Of a DNA stretch of 34,293 bases, positions 24,629 to 31,544 are shown one piece after another (position 1 is the stretch's first letter; the number at the start of each line of letters is the position of its first letter). The stretch is from NCBI GenBank assembly GCA_025351245.1, contig JANXWH010000123.1, positions 1 through 34,293 of the forward strand. The letters run 5' to 3'. The stretch is from Chloroflexota bacterium. Lineage in GTDB: Bacteria; Chloroflexota; Limnocylindria; Limnocylindrales; CSP1-4. A model generated the notes under the pieces. It was not told the DNA's origin. It searched no databases and was given only the letters and a program-made list of their open reading frames with translations. The position numbers and the translations under genes were made by a program.

Positions 24629-25302
24629 GCCCGGCGCGCCTCGGCCAGGAGCGCCCCACGCGCCTGGGATCCGGCCCGCCGCAGCAGCTCGTCGAGGAGA
24701 GCGAGTCCGTCGCCCCGGCGACAGCCGAACCGGTGCGCATGCGGAGCGAGCGACTCTGCGACCACGCGCGGGTAGTCGAGGACACGCTCGAGCACCTCGG
24801 CGGTGATCTGGGCAACGCTGTCTGGATCGACGTGGTCGGCCAGGAGGTCGCCGATCATCCGGCCGGCCCGCGTGGCCGGCAGGCCACCGAGCATGACGCG
24901 CTGCTCGCGAGGGACGCGGCCCCGGTGGATCCGGACATCGTCGCGTCGGGTCTGCCGGCGATGGGGCAGCGTGAACTCGTGGACATCGGCCCGCAGGTCG
25001 CCGACCCCGTACAGGGCCGCCGCCGACGCGTGGGACACGACCGCAACATCAGGATCGTCGAGCTGCTCCCAGGCTGGACGCGCCGGGTCGAGCCCAAGCC
25101 AGGCCGCCCGAAGGCCCAGGTGATCGGGCTCGGCGGCGCCGCGAACCCGGTACACGCCATGGGCGACACGCTCGAGGAGCCCCCCCTCGACCAGGCGGGA
25201 GAGCGACCGCCAGGCAACGCCGGCGGCCCTCGCCTGCTGGAGCGTGACGAGGCTCCACTGGCCCTCGGCGACATCGCGGATTCGCAAAAGTGGGCTTCGC
25301 AT
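24625..25302 (-). CDS. abiEi: AbiEi-type antitoxin / transcriptional regulator
   Basis: The 225-residue product has an N-terminal winged-helix of the AbiEi type (residues 1-60: WSLVTLQQARAAGVAWRSL, then LLERVAHGVYRVRGA) and a C-terminal alpha/beta domain as in AbiEi_1 antitoxins (VVSHASAAALYGVGDL, the HEFTLPHRR strand, TRAGRMIGDLLADHVDPDS). In AbiE systems the antitoxin binds inverted repeats in its own promoter and counteracts the toxin without direct binding (type IV). The genes overlap by four bases. No Shine-Dalgarno sequence precedes the ATG at 25302. Instead an inverted repeat begins one base upstream, so translation may start at a leaderless or nearly leaderless transcript. Confidence 0.85.
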   Translation of the reverse strand: MRSPLLRIRDVAEGQWSLVTLQQARAAGVAWRSLSRLVEGGLLERVAHGVYRVRGAAEPDHLGLRAAWLGLDPARPAWEQLDDPDVAVVSHASAAALYGVGDLRADVHEFTLPHRRQTRRDDVRIHRGRVPREQRVMLGGLPATRAGRMIGDLLADHVDPDSVAQITAEVLERVLDYPRVVAESLAPHAHRFGCRRGDGLALLDELLRRAGSQARGALLAEARRA

Positions 25303-25338
25303 GCTGCGCAGTGTAGTCCTATCGTCATACTACGCAGC
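25303..25338 (-). promoter_or_regulatory. Inverted repeat operator before the AbiE-like pair
   Basis: GCTGCGCAGTGTAGT (25303-25317) and ACTACGCAGC (25329-25338) face each other around an 11-base centre, with the first arm carrying an extra few bases. The repeat starts directly before the antitoxin ATG. AbiEi antitoxins are known to repress from inverted repeats at this place, which makes an autoregulatory operator likely. Confidence 0.55.
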
Positions 25339-25380
25339 ATTGGCGCGCTGCAGTTCAGCCGTGCAATAGAACGGATATTC

Positions 25381-25421
25381 GTGGTCGGGGCGAGAGGAGC
25401 AGGCCCCGTGAACCAACCTGA
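25381..25421 (-). repeat. tRNA-Pro-like 3' end scar, copy 2
   Basis: TGGTCGGGGCGAGAGGAG at 25382-25399 repeats the tRNA-end core of copy 1. Similarity fades after it. This copy separates the AbiE-like pair from the haemoglobin gene. Confidence 0.6.
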
Positions 25422-25467
25422 TCGCGATCCGGACTCCGCTCGGCCCAGGTCCGCAAACCGTCCGATC

Positions 25468-25488
25468 GTCGTTGGCGTATCCAACGAC
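25468..25488. promoter_or_regulatory. Perfect 8-base inverted repeat upstream of truncated haemoglobin gene
   Basis: GTCGTTGG (25468-25475) and CCAACGAC (25481-25488) flank CGTAT. The element ends 30 bases before the haemoglobin ATG at 25519. It could be an operator for a redox or nitric oxide regulator, or a small hairpin in the leader. No known consensus is matched. Confidence 0.4.
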
Positions 25489-25518
25489 AGCAACAGCCGA
25501 AGCACAGGTGGGTGAACG

Positions 25519-25962
25519 ATGGCCGAGGCAAGTCTGTACGAGAGGCTCGGTGGCGTCTTTGCCATCGCCGCGGTGGTGGACCATTTCAGCGACGCGGTCG
25601 TCCAGAACCCCATGGTCGGCCAGCGATCGGACAATCCGGCCCTTCGGGAATGGCACACCAAAAACCTGGGCAGGTTGCCCGGCCTGAAGTTCATGCGAAC
25701 CCTGTGGGTCTGCGCGGTCGCCGGCGGACCGTTCGAAGACTCGGCCACGAAGCCGGGATCGACCCCCATCGGCCTGGAGGAGGCCCATCGGGACCTCCGG
25801 ATCTCTCCCGAGGAGTTCGACGAGGTGGCGGCTGAGCTCGGGCGGACGCTCGACGCGTTCCAGATCCCCCAACCCGAGAAGGAACAGGTCCTCGCTGCAT
25901 TTGCGGCCCACAAGGGCGAGGTGATCGCGGGATACGTGGCCGGGCCCAAGACCGGCCGGTGA
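25519..25962 (+). CDS. Group 1 truncated haemoglobin
   Basis: The 147-residue product is a truncated haemoglobin of the TrHbN group. It opens with SLYERLGGVFAIAAVVDHF and has the F-helix EAHRDLRISPEEFDEV, in which His90 is the proximal haem ligand. Such proteins bind oxygen and detoxify nitric oxide, or sense them, in the cytosol. The position that is Tyr B10 in classic TrHbN is Ser24 (HFSD rather than FY), and the region WHTKNLGRLPGLKFMRTLWV is distinctive. This subfamily therefore probably stabilises ligand differently. The ATG follows AGGTGGGTG. It is followed 25 bases later by the methyltransferase gene, probably one transcript. It lies between scars 2 and 3. Confidence 0.88.
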   Translation: MAEASLYERLGGVFAIAAVVDHFSDAVVQNPMVGQRSDNPALREWHTKNLGRLPGLKFMRTLWVCAVAGGPFEDSATKPGSTPIGLEEAHRDLRISPEEFDEVAAELGRTLDAFQIPQPEKEQVLAAFAAHKGEVIAGYVAGPKTGR

Positions 25963-25987
25963 CGCCCGGCTGGCGCCGTTCTGCCTG

Positions 25988-26674
25988 ATGCCCGCGGCTG
26001 ACGCCAAGCGCATCTTCACCGGGATCGCGGGGTCGTACGACCGCGTCGCGACGATCCTCTCGCTTGGCCAGGATCCGCGGTGGCGTCGCGCGCTCGTCGA
26101 CGCGATCGATGCGCGCCCGACGGACCGCGTGCTCGATGTCGCGACCGGCACGGGGATGGTCGCGCAGGCGCTGCACGACCGCTACGGCTGCGCGGTCGTC
26201 GGGCTCGATCAGAGCGCGGACATGCTTCGGATCGCGCGGACGCGCGACGGCGTCTTCGAGACGGTCGTCGAAGGACGCGCGGAGCGCCTGCCCTTCACGG
26301 ATGCGGCATTCGACCATCTCACGTTCTCGTACCTCCTGCGCTACGTCGACGATCCCGCGGCCACGATGCGCGAGCTCGCGCGCGTCGTGAAACCCGGCGG
26401 TCGCGTCGCGATGGTCGAGTTCGGCGTGCCGGCTGGCATCTGGCGTCACCCGTGGTGGCTGTACACGCGCGTCGGTCTTCCGCTCGCCGGTCGCGTCGTC
26501 TCCGCAAAGTGGTCCGCCGTCGGCGCGTTCCTCGGTCCGAGCATCCAAGGCTTCTACGCCCGTCACCCACTTGCGGCCCTCGAGCAGGACTGGCGCGAGG
26601 CTGGTCTCGGCGACGTGGGCACGCTGCAGATGAGCCTCGGCGGCGGTGTCATCATGAACGCGACGAAGGAATGA
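25988..26674 (+). CDS. ubiE: UbiE/MenG-like SAM-dependent methyltransferase
   Basis: The 228-residue product is a class I methyltransferase of the UbiE/MenG type. It shows IFTGIAGSYDRVATILSLGQDPRWRRAL at the start (quoted in part: GSYDRVATILSLGQDPRWR), motif I VLDVATGTGMVAQAL, then VVGLDQSADML, motif II region HLTFSYLLRYVDD and RVVKPGGRVAMVEFG. UbiE/MenG methylates demethylmenaquinone, the last step to menaquinone. The N-terminal YD and the WR segment are retained, but the C-terminal part is less typical, so a paralogue acting on another quinone or lipid is possible. Its stop overlaps the start of the following membrane protein gene (ATGA). Third codon positions look richer in T and CpG than in neighbouring genes, a hint of transfer. 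Confidence 0.8.
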   Translation: MPAADAKRIFTGIAGSYDRVATILSLGQDPRWRRALVDAIDARPTDRVLDVATGTGMVAQALHDRYGCAVVGLDQSADMLRIARTRDGVFETVVEGRAERLPFTDAAFDHLTFSYLLRYVDDPAATMRELARVVKPGGRVAMVEFGVPAGIWRHPWWLYTRVGLPLAGRVVSAKWSAVGAFLGPSIQGFYARHPLAALEQDWREAGLGDVGTLQMSLGGGVIMNATKE

Positions 26675-27429
26675 GCGCGACGAAGGTCGAGCCGCCGGAG
26701 TCGCCTGCGCCGGCGTCACTCGCCCCGGCGTTCTACGCGGCGCGCAACGGCGGATGGCGCGACTACTGGACGCTCCTCCATCCCCCGTACACCGTGTGGC
26801 ACCTTTCGTACGTGCTCCTCGGCGCGGCGCTCTCGCCGGCGCCCGACCCGCGGATCGTGGCGGGGGCACTCGTCGCGTTCGGGCTCGCGGTAGGCGTCGG
26901 CGCGCATGCGTTCGACGAGCTGCGTGGCCGGCCCCTGCGCACGCAGATTCCCTCGCCCGTGCTCGTCGCGCTCGGCACGGCGGCGCTTCTTATCGCGGTC
27001 GCGCTCGGCCTCGTCGCGTCGACCATGCTCGGACCGCTCTTCCTTCTTTTCGTCATCGGCGGCGCCGCGATCGTCGTGCTCTATGCGTTCGAGGTTCCGC
27101 TCGTGCACTCGGATGTCGGCTTCGCGCTCGGATGGGGAGCCTTCCCGGTCGTGACGACTGCGTTTGCGACGGGCGCGCATCCAGTGCCGACCGCGCTCGC
27201 GGCGCTCGCCGGGACGCTGCTGAGCCTGGCGCAGCGGCGGCTCTCCACGCGCGCGCGCTCGATTCGCCGTCGTGCCGTCGGCGTGAGCGGCGAGATCGTG
27301 TACTCGGACGGGTCGCACGAGGCGATCGACACGCGCTCGCTCATCGGCGCGCCCGAAGGGGCGCTGTCAATCCTCTGGCTCGCCCTCTTCGCGGTCGCGC
27401 TCGCAGTGCTGCTCACCCACTGGCTGTGA
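26671..27429 (+). CDS. Polytopic membrane protein, possible degenerate UbiA-like prenyltransferase
   Basis: The 252-residue product is translationally coupled to the methyltransferase (four-base overlap). After a Pro-rich start it has WRDYWTLLHPPYTVWHLSYVLLGAAL and about six membrane helices. A loop after the second helix reads HAFDELRGRPLRTQIP. This recalls the first Asp-rich motif of UbiA-type prenyltransferases (N-x3-D-x3-D), but only D-E is kept and no second motif is obvious. The C-terminus has a polar segment followed by a last helix. I therefore name it only as a membrane protein that may bind a prenyl or quinone substrate. The pairing with a UbiE-like methyltransferase supports a lipid or quinone context. 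Confidence 0.6.
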   Translation: MSATKVEPPESPAPASLAPAFYAARNGGWRDYWTLLHPPYTVWHLSYVLLGAALSPAPDPRIVAGALVAFGLAVGVGAHAFDELRGRPLRTQIPSPVLVALGTAALLIAVALGLVASTMLGPLFLLFVIGGAAIVVLYAFEVPLVHSDVGFALGWGAFPVVTTAFATGAHPVPTALAALAGTLLSLAQRRLSTRARSIRRRAVGVSGEIVYSDGSHEAIDTRSLIGAPEGALSILWLALFAVALAVLLTHWL

Positions 27430-27744
27430 CGCCGGCACCCCGGCTGCTGCGCAGGTGACGGCGTCCCTGCCTGATCGAGGCCGGCGGAGCGGTCAGTCGG
27501 ACTGGGGAACCTCGAACGCCGGGACGGGCTCCTCCGTTGGTACTGTCAGCGGCCGGTCAGCTGCCCCCAGACTTCAATCGTGCCGCCCAAGGACACCTCG
27601 GTCACCCAACACTGGATGTCGTTAGGGTTGCCAAGGGCCCGCGTGATGCCGAAGGCCGGGACCGCATGGACGACGAAGACGGTGCTCGTGCCGAGGAGCT
27701 GGACTGCCATCGCTGCGCCCGAGCCGCTCGTCGTGGGGGCGTTC
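27430..27744. other. Intergenic region with possible gene fragment on the minus strand
   Basis: No clear gene is seen on the plus strand in these 315 bases. On the minus strand a frame from 27785 to 27546 ends with a plausible protein-like stretch (FVVHAVPAFGITRALGNPN, then a WVTEVSLGG strand and a VWGQLTG end). It may be the tail of a decayed gene. It overlaps the start of the DNA methyltransferase remnant and has no recognisable family, so it is not called as a gene. Confidence 0.3.
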
Positions 27745-27925
27745 ACCAAGGAACTCGCGAAACGCACCCTGACGAACCTGTACAACGCACGGCCCTCCTG
27801 GCTCGCGAACGCCCACGACGACCTCGATCGCGCCGTCCTCGCCGAACGGCTGGCCGCCGAACGCCAGTGACGACGCGATCCTCGAACGGCTGCTCGAGCT
27901 CAACCTCATCCGACAGCCCGCGTAG
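27745..27925 (+). pseudogene. C-terminal remnant of a class I DNA methyltransferase
   Basis: Two short pieces in different frames match the tail of large restriction-type DNA methyltransferases: RTLTNLYNARPSWLANAH and LDRAVL in the first frame, then after a frame change near 27866, DDAILERLLELNL ending at TAG 27923. The usual tail order (NLYNxRPxWL, LDxAV, then ILxxLLxLN) is kept, but the middle AYGW segment is lost. The catalytic domain is absent. It lies between the methyltransferase/membrane pair and a zinc-finger fragment, inside the scar-bounded region. Identification is from memory of the family and was not searched. Confidence 0.5.
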
Positions 27926-28002
27926 GATCGGGCGCTCCCGCGACCCTCCAAGACTTCAGAATCCCTCGTCAGCGGCTGGCCAAGGCCCGGGTCGTCGGAA
28001 AA

Positions 28003-28100
28003 CTAGGGTGCCACATCCGTCCGCATGGTGGCCCGGCAGAACGGGCACACGACGGCCTCGCGGCGGATTGGTTCGCGGCACTCCGTGTGGAAGAGCGTAA
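28003..28100 (-). pseudogene. Cys-rich zinc-binding C-terminal fragment
   Basis: On the minus strand, upstream of a TAG at 28003-28005, the frame reads LFHTECREPIRREAVVCPFC followed by RATMRTDVAP. The His/Cys spacing (H-x2-C, then CPFC) looks like a zinc ribbon or RING-like end. The upstream part is missing and the similarity stops within a few bases of the tRNA-end scar at 28103, as if cut there by an insertion. Confidence 0.35.
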
Positions 28101-28102
28101 GG

Positions 28103-28152
28103 CTGGTCGGGGCGAGAGGAGTCACACCGCCGCGACCGACCTCAATGTCCCA
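28103..28152 (-). repeat. tRNA-Pro-like 3' end scar, copy 3
   Basis: The core TGGTCGGGGCGAGAGG is followed by sequence nearly identical to copy 1 over about 48 bases. It sits between the zinc-binding fragment and the end of the PIN toxin gene. Confidence 0.65.
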
Positions 28153-28191
28153 GTCTCGTGGCCGCTCGCGATCCGGGTGACCGGGCCGGCG

Positions 28192-28602
28192 CTACGCGGT
28201 CGCGAGCACCTCGACCGGGACCGGGACGGCCGGCCAGCCGGCGTCGGTCGTGACGATGCGGTCCGCGCCGCCAACGAGCGCAGTGGCGATCACCAGCGCA
28301 TCGGGCAACCGCAGCGCGGTCCCGTGCGCCGCGCGGAGCGCCGCCGCCGCGCCGGCGATCGACCGGTCGGCCGGCTCCACCCGCGCCGGCAGCGCATCGA
28401 GGAACCGGTCCACGACGGCGACCGCGTCGGGACCGCGCCGGTGCGGCGAGACGAGGCACTCCGCGTACGCGGAGGCCGGCAGCACCAGGACATCCCCGCG
28501 ATCCCGGGCGATGCGGACCGACGCGACCGCGGCCGCGTGGTGCGTGTCGGCGGCGTCGAGCAGGGCGATGACGACCCCCGCGTCGAGGACGGTCAGTCCC
28601 AC
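28192..28602 (-). CDS. PIN-domain ribonuclease toxin (VapC-like)
   Basis: The 136-residue product has the PIN order of acidic residues: LDAGVVIALLD (Asp7), AECL (Glu), PDALVIATALV (Asp in the helix) and VTTDAGW (Asp). VapC-type toxins cut RNA, often initiator tRNA or rRNA, using magnesium held by these residues. It is in tandem with an AbrB-type antitoxin gene just upstream and overlaps it by ten bases, so the two form a type II toxin-antitoxin pair. The gene lies just inside tRNA-end scar 3. Its start MGLTVLD is the natural one, since the first beta-strand of the PIN fold follows directly. Confidence 0.88.
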   Translation of the reverse strand: MGLTVLDAGVVIALLDAADTHHAAAVASVRIARDRGDVLVLPASAYAECLVSPHRRGPDAVAVVDRFLDALPARVEPADRSIAGAAAALRAAHGTALRLPDALVIATALVGGADRIVTTDAGWPAVPVPVEVLATA

Positions 28603-28841
28603 TCGCGCCGGAGCTCGTCGAGCTCGCCCGGGGCGTAGACGCCCGTGAGGGCGCCCGCGTACTGCGCCACCGGGTCGGTGTCACGGACGAGGAGCACCTC
28701 GCCCGGGCCGCGGACCTCGGCGCGCAACGTGTCCCCCGTCCGGATGCCGGCGCGCTGGAGCGCCTCGACCGGGAGGGTCACCTGGTGCTTCGCGCTCACG
28801 CGCGTGTAGCCCCGTCGCCTGTGCTTGACTCGTCCTGCCAT
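28593..28841 (-). CDS. AbrB/MazE-type antitoxin
   Basis: The 82-residue product has a swapped-hairpin AbrB DNA-binding domain in residues 10-50 (YTRVSAKHQVTLPVEALQRA, GIRTGDTL, EVLLVRD) and a C-terminal tail (YAGALTGVYAPGELDELRREW) that should wrap the toxin's active site. It would repress its own operon and neutralise the PIN toxin. The start ATG at 28841 lacks a clear Shine-Dalgarno sequence; a leaderless or weak start is likely. A serine recombinase remnant begins 12 bases away on the opposite strand. Confidence 0.87.
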   Translation of the reverse strand: MAGRVKHRRRGYTRVSAKHQVTLPVEALQRAGIRTGDTLRAEVRGPGEVLLVRDTDPVAQYAGALTGVYAPGELDELRREWD

Positions 28842-28852
28842 GGGTCAAGGAT

Positions 28853-29457
28853 ATGCCGTCGAGGCACCAACGGCAATCCCCGTGCGATACGAGCACGCAA
28901 TCGGCAAGCTTCCTCGAAGAGGTGGGCGGCGTCGATGACCACGCGATCACGGAGGTCGTGCGTCGATACCACGATCGCCCGGCTCCGCGCGATGAGGTCA
29001 CGTTGGCGCGGATCGGTCGAGCGCGCGAGGAGGCCGGTCGCAGGCTCGCCAAGACCCGGGACGTGCCGGCCTGGCAGCGGGAGATGGCGCAACTCGACGC
29101 AGAGGAGCAGGCCGCTCGCGAACCAGTCGAGGCAGGGCGCCTCTCGTCGGGCGAGGTCGTGGACTACCTGCGCTCGCTGCCGGCGCTCTGGTCTGAAGCC
29201 GGGCCCGATGCACGCCAGACGCTCGCCACGGCGACCTTCGCGCGCACCGACGTCACGGGTTCGAACGGCTGGTCTACGAGCTGACACCCGACGCCATTGA
29301 ACTCGGCCTGGATGCCGCCCTACCAGCCGTGTTCGAACTCAGCTGCACGATTGCTGAGTTTGGTCGGGGCGAGAGGGATAGCCCCGCCACGAACGACCTT
29401 CTCATGATGCGCCTGGCCGAGCCGCCGGAGCCGTGCGAGTGGCTCCGGAGCGCGTGA
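28853..29457 (+). pseudogene. C-terminal remnant of a large serine recombinase, frameshifted
   Basis: The first frame (to about 29262) reads like the coiled-coil/zinc-ribbon region and tail of large serine integrases: ARIGRAREEAGRRLAKTR, QREMAQLDAEEQAAREP, LSSGEVVDYLRSLPALWSEA, RQTLATATFARTDVTG. The frame then breaks; the continuation is one frame over: FERLVYELTPDAIEL, LDAALPAVFELS, ending at TGA 29455. The catalytic resolvase domain with the active serine and the DNA-binding domain are missing. The tail runs straight through tRNA-end scar 4 (EFGRGERDSPATNDLL), as happens when an integrase gene ends at its own attachment site. It is a dead remnant of the enzyme that probably placed at least one of these elements. 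Confidence 0.6.
29361..29404 (-). repeat. tRNA-Pro-like 3' end scar, copy 4 (inside recombinase tail)
   Basis: TGGTCGGGGCGAGAGG at 29361-29376 again matches a tRNA CCA end, acceptor strand and T-stem strand. Further on it keeps CCCCGCCACGA and GACCT in common with copies 1 and 3. It lies in frame within the C-terminal tail of the serine recombinase remnant. Confidence 0.65.
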
Positions 29458-29522
29458 CGCGACGGCCGTCCGTGTCCGACCATTCCCGGAACAACTTGGC
29501 ATCCCATTCCGTCAGAGGGAGG

Positions 29523-30080
29523 ATGCGCCGACTCGCCGCCCTGCTTCTCGTTGTCACCCTGTCCGCCTGCGCCTCCCCACTCCCGACCGCGGCACCGGCC
29601 TCGACGAACCTGCCCGCGCCGTCCGTGACCCCTTCAACTTCGGCGCCGCCGGTGGCGAGCCCGTCGCCCGCGCCGACCCAGACCCCATCGCCGAGCGCGA
29701 GCGCCTCCGTCGTCTGCGTTCCGGAGCGCGCCACCGTGGCGCCCGCGCTGGCGGGGGACCTCTGCCCGCCGGCCGTCGCCGCGGTCCGGGCTGCCGTGGC
29801 GGGGCTCGGCACCATCGCCCGCATCTACATCGGGGCGGGCATGTTCATGTGCGGCAACCCCTGGCCGGGGGTCGGGTCGCCTATGGTCTGCGCGGGCCCG
29901 CTCATCGTGCCCGGGATGGCGATGGCCGGCTGGGTCAGCTTCGAGGGCACCGCCTCGGTCGCGGCCGTGTCGCTTCGCCGCGACATGGACGCCAGCACCG
30001 GCGCCGCCGTGCGGCCCCCCGCCTGGACCGCGACCGTCGTCGCCTTCGGGATCCCGCCCGCTGGATGGGTGATGCCATAG
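29523..30080 (+). CDS. Predicted lipoprotein of unknown function
   Basis: From the ATG at 29523 (AGAGGGAGG directly upstream) the product is 185 residues. It has a lipoprotein signal, MRRLAALLLVVTLSAC, with lipobox LSAC, followed by a long Pro/Ser/Thr linker to about residue 65 and a C-terminal domain with three or more cysteines (VCVPERATV, DLCPPAVAAVR, FMCGNPWPG, VCAGPL). The paired cysteines suggest disulphides in an extracytoplasmic domain. I do not recognise a family. It is the first of three consecutive lipoprotein genes on this strand. Confidence 0.65.
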   Translation: MRRLAALLLVVTLSACASPLPTAAPASTNLPAPSVTPSTSAPPVASPSPAPTQTPSPSASASVVCVPERATVAPALAGDLCPPAVAAVRAAVAGLGTIARIYIGAGMFMCGNPWPGVGSPMVCAGPLIVPGMAMAGWVSFEGTASVAAVSLRRDMDASTGAAVRPPAWTATVVAFGIPPAGWVMP

Positions 30081-30142
30081 CGTCGGCCGTTCTCACGACC
30101 GCCCTCGGCCAGGCTCGCCCGTCCCTCCTCGGAACCGACGGA

Positions 30143-30169
30143 GCGCACTTGACGTCAAGGGCAGTGCGC
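30143..30169. promoter_or_regulatory. Nested palindromes upstream of second lipoprotein gene
   Basis: CTTGACGTCAAG (30148-30159) is a perfect 12-base palindrome, and GCGCAC (30143-30148) and GTGCGC (30164-30169) form a second, outer inverted repeat. It lies 50 bases upstream of the lipoprotein start at 30219. The TTGACG within it could be a -35 element, so a repressor bound here would block the promoter. Confidence 0.4.
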
Positions 30170-30218
30170 GGGAGCCTCGACCCGCGGTTCGCTCCCATCA
30201 GCCAGGGGGACAAGGACA

Positions 30219-31544
30219 GTGCTCCGGATGCTGTTGCTGGCCGCGGCGGCCGTCGCCGTCGTCGCGTCCGGCTGCTCCGCAGGAGCGCCGAGCGCGCCGG
30301 GCGCCACCTCCACCACGGGGACAACGGCCGCGACCCCGAGCGCCCAGCCGCAGGGGTCGACTGCCGCCCACCCGGACGCGGCGTTCCCGGCCACGGTCGC
30401 CGGCCTGCCGGTGCTCAGCGTCGCCGGCGCCGACGAGCTGCTGCGGTCGGGCAGGCTCGACGGCCAGGCCATCGCGGTCGCCGGCTACTACAACGCGATG
30501 TCCCTGCCCTGCCCCTACCCGGGCCGGTACGTCGGCCCGCTCGAGGCCTGGTGCCGGATGGTCGCTTTCACCGACAGTCGCGCAGCCGCCCAGCTCTGCG
30601 TGGGGAGCGGCAACGGCATGAGCTGCGGCCAGCCGTCCGGGACGAACCTCGCCCCCTGGTTCATGAGCGAGACGAGCGGGGACGCATTGTCGGTGCTGAA
30701 CGGGGGCCCGACCGGCGAGCCGGCCGCGCTCGTGCTCATCGGGCACGCCGGGGACGCCCGGCAGTGGCAGTGCGCCGCGGCGACCCAGTCCGCGTGCGCC
30801 GGCGCCTTCGTCGTCGACCGGATCGCCTGGGCGAACGGCCACGACGTTCCGCCCGTAGCTCCACAGGTCGGGAGCGTCCAGGCGGGCACCCCGGTCACGC
30901 CGAGGATGACCCTCCCGCAGGTGGCGGCCGCCACTGGCGCCGGCGAGGACCTGTTGACCGCCGCGGCGATGCGCGCCGGCGACGTCTCGGCCGTCGACCC
31001 CCGGTGGAACCTCGCCGGCGACAACGTGGTCTGGCTGGTGCGGTCGCTCGACGCCGCACCGGCGTCCGCAGCCGGCGACCCGCGGCCCGAGACCGTGTGG
31101 CTCGTCGACGACGCCACCGGGAAGGTCATCGTCAGCCAACCCCTGCAGGTGGCCGCGGACTACCGGCCGGCCCGCCTCTGGCAGATGGCGACGGTCCACG
31201 GGCTCGACTGCTGCACGGGCGACGTGCTCGCCTTCTACCGGGTGACGGCCGCCGACGGCACGGCGGTCTACGAGGGCATGGTCCGGGGCGACGCCTCGGG
31301 GGGCCAGGACGCGACCACCTACGGCGGTGGGTACATGTCCACCCCGCTCGACCTCCCGGCCGGCGGCTACTCGGTCGCCGCCTGGCTGGCGCCGTACAGC
31401 GGCGGCGTCGCGGGCGCGCCCCGGGGCGAGTGCTCCACGCGGGTGACGCTGCCGCCGCTCGGCGACGTCAGGCTCAACGCCGACTTCCCGCCCGGCGGGG
31501 CGTGCACCCTCGGGCCAGCGCCGTCGCCGTCGCCCGGCCCGTAG
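30219..31544 (+). CDS. Large predicted lipoprotein of unknown function
   Basis: The product is 441 residues from GTG 30219 (an ATG at 30228 is an alternative). The signal MLRMLLLAAAAVAVVASGC ends in lipobox ASGC, followed by a Gly/Ser/Thr-rich linker. The mature domain is extracytoplasmic and contains Cys pairs and many Trp/Tyr residues: SLPCPYPGRYVGPLEAWCRM, QLCVGSGNGMSCG, HGLDCCTGDVLAFYRV. A beta-rich region with PETVWLVDDATGKVI and the C-terminal Pro/Ser tail complete it. I cannot assign a family or function. It precedes another lipoprotein gene on the same strand, so a shared surface role is possible. Confidence 0.65.
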   Translation: MLRMLLLAAAAVAVVASGCSAGAPSAPGATSTTGTTAATPSAQPQGSTAAHPDAAFPATVAGLPVLSVAGADELLRSGRLDGQAIAVAGYYNAMSLPCPYPGRYVGPLEAWCRMVAFTDSRAAAQLCVGSGNGMSCGQPSGTNLAPWFMSETSGDALSVLNGGPTGEPAALVLIGHAGDARQWQCAAATQSACAGAFVVDRIAWANGHDVPPVAPQVGSVQAGTPVTPRMTLPQVAAATGAGEDLLTAAAMRAGDVSAVDPRWNLAGDNVVWLVRSLDAAPASAAGDPRPETVWLVDDATGKVIVSQPLQVAADYRPARLWQMATVHGLDCCTGDVLAFYRVTAADGTAVYEGMVRGDASGGQDATTYGGGYMSTPLDLPAGGYSVAAWLAPYSGGVAGAPRGECSTRVTLPPLGDVRLNADFPPGGACTLGPAPSPSPGP

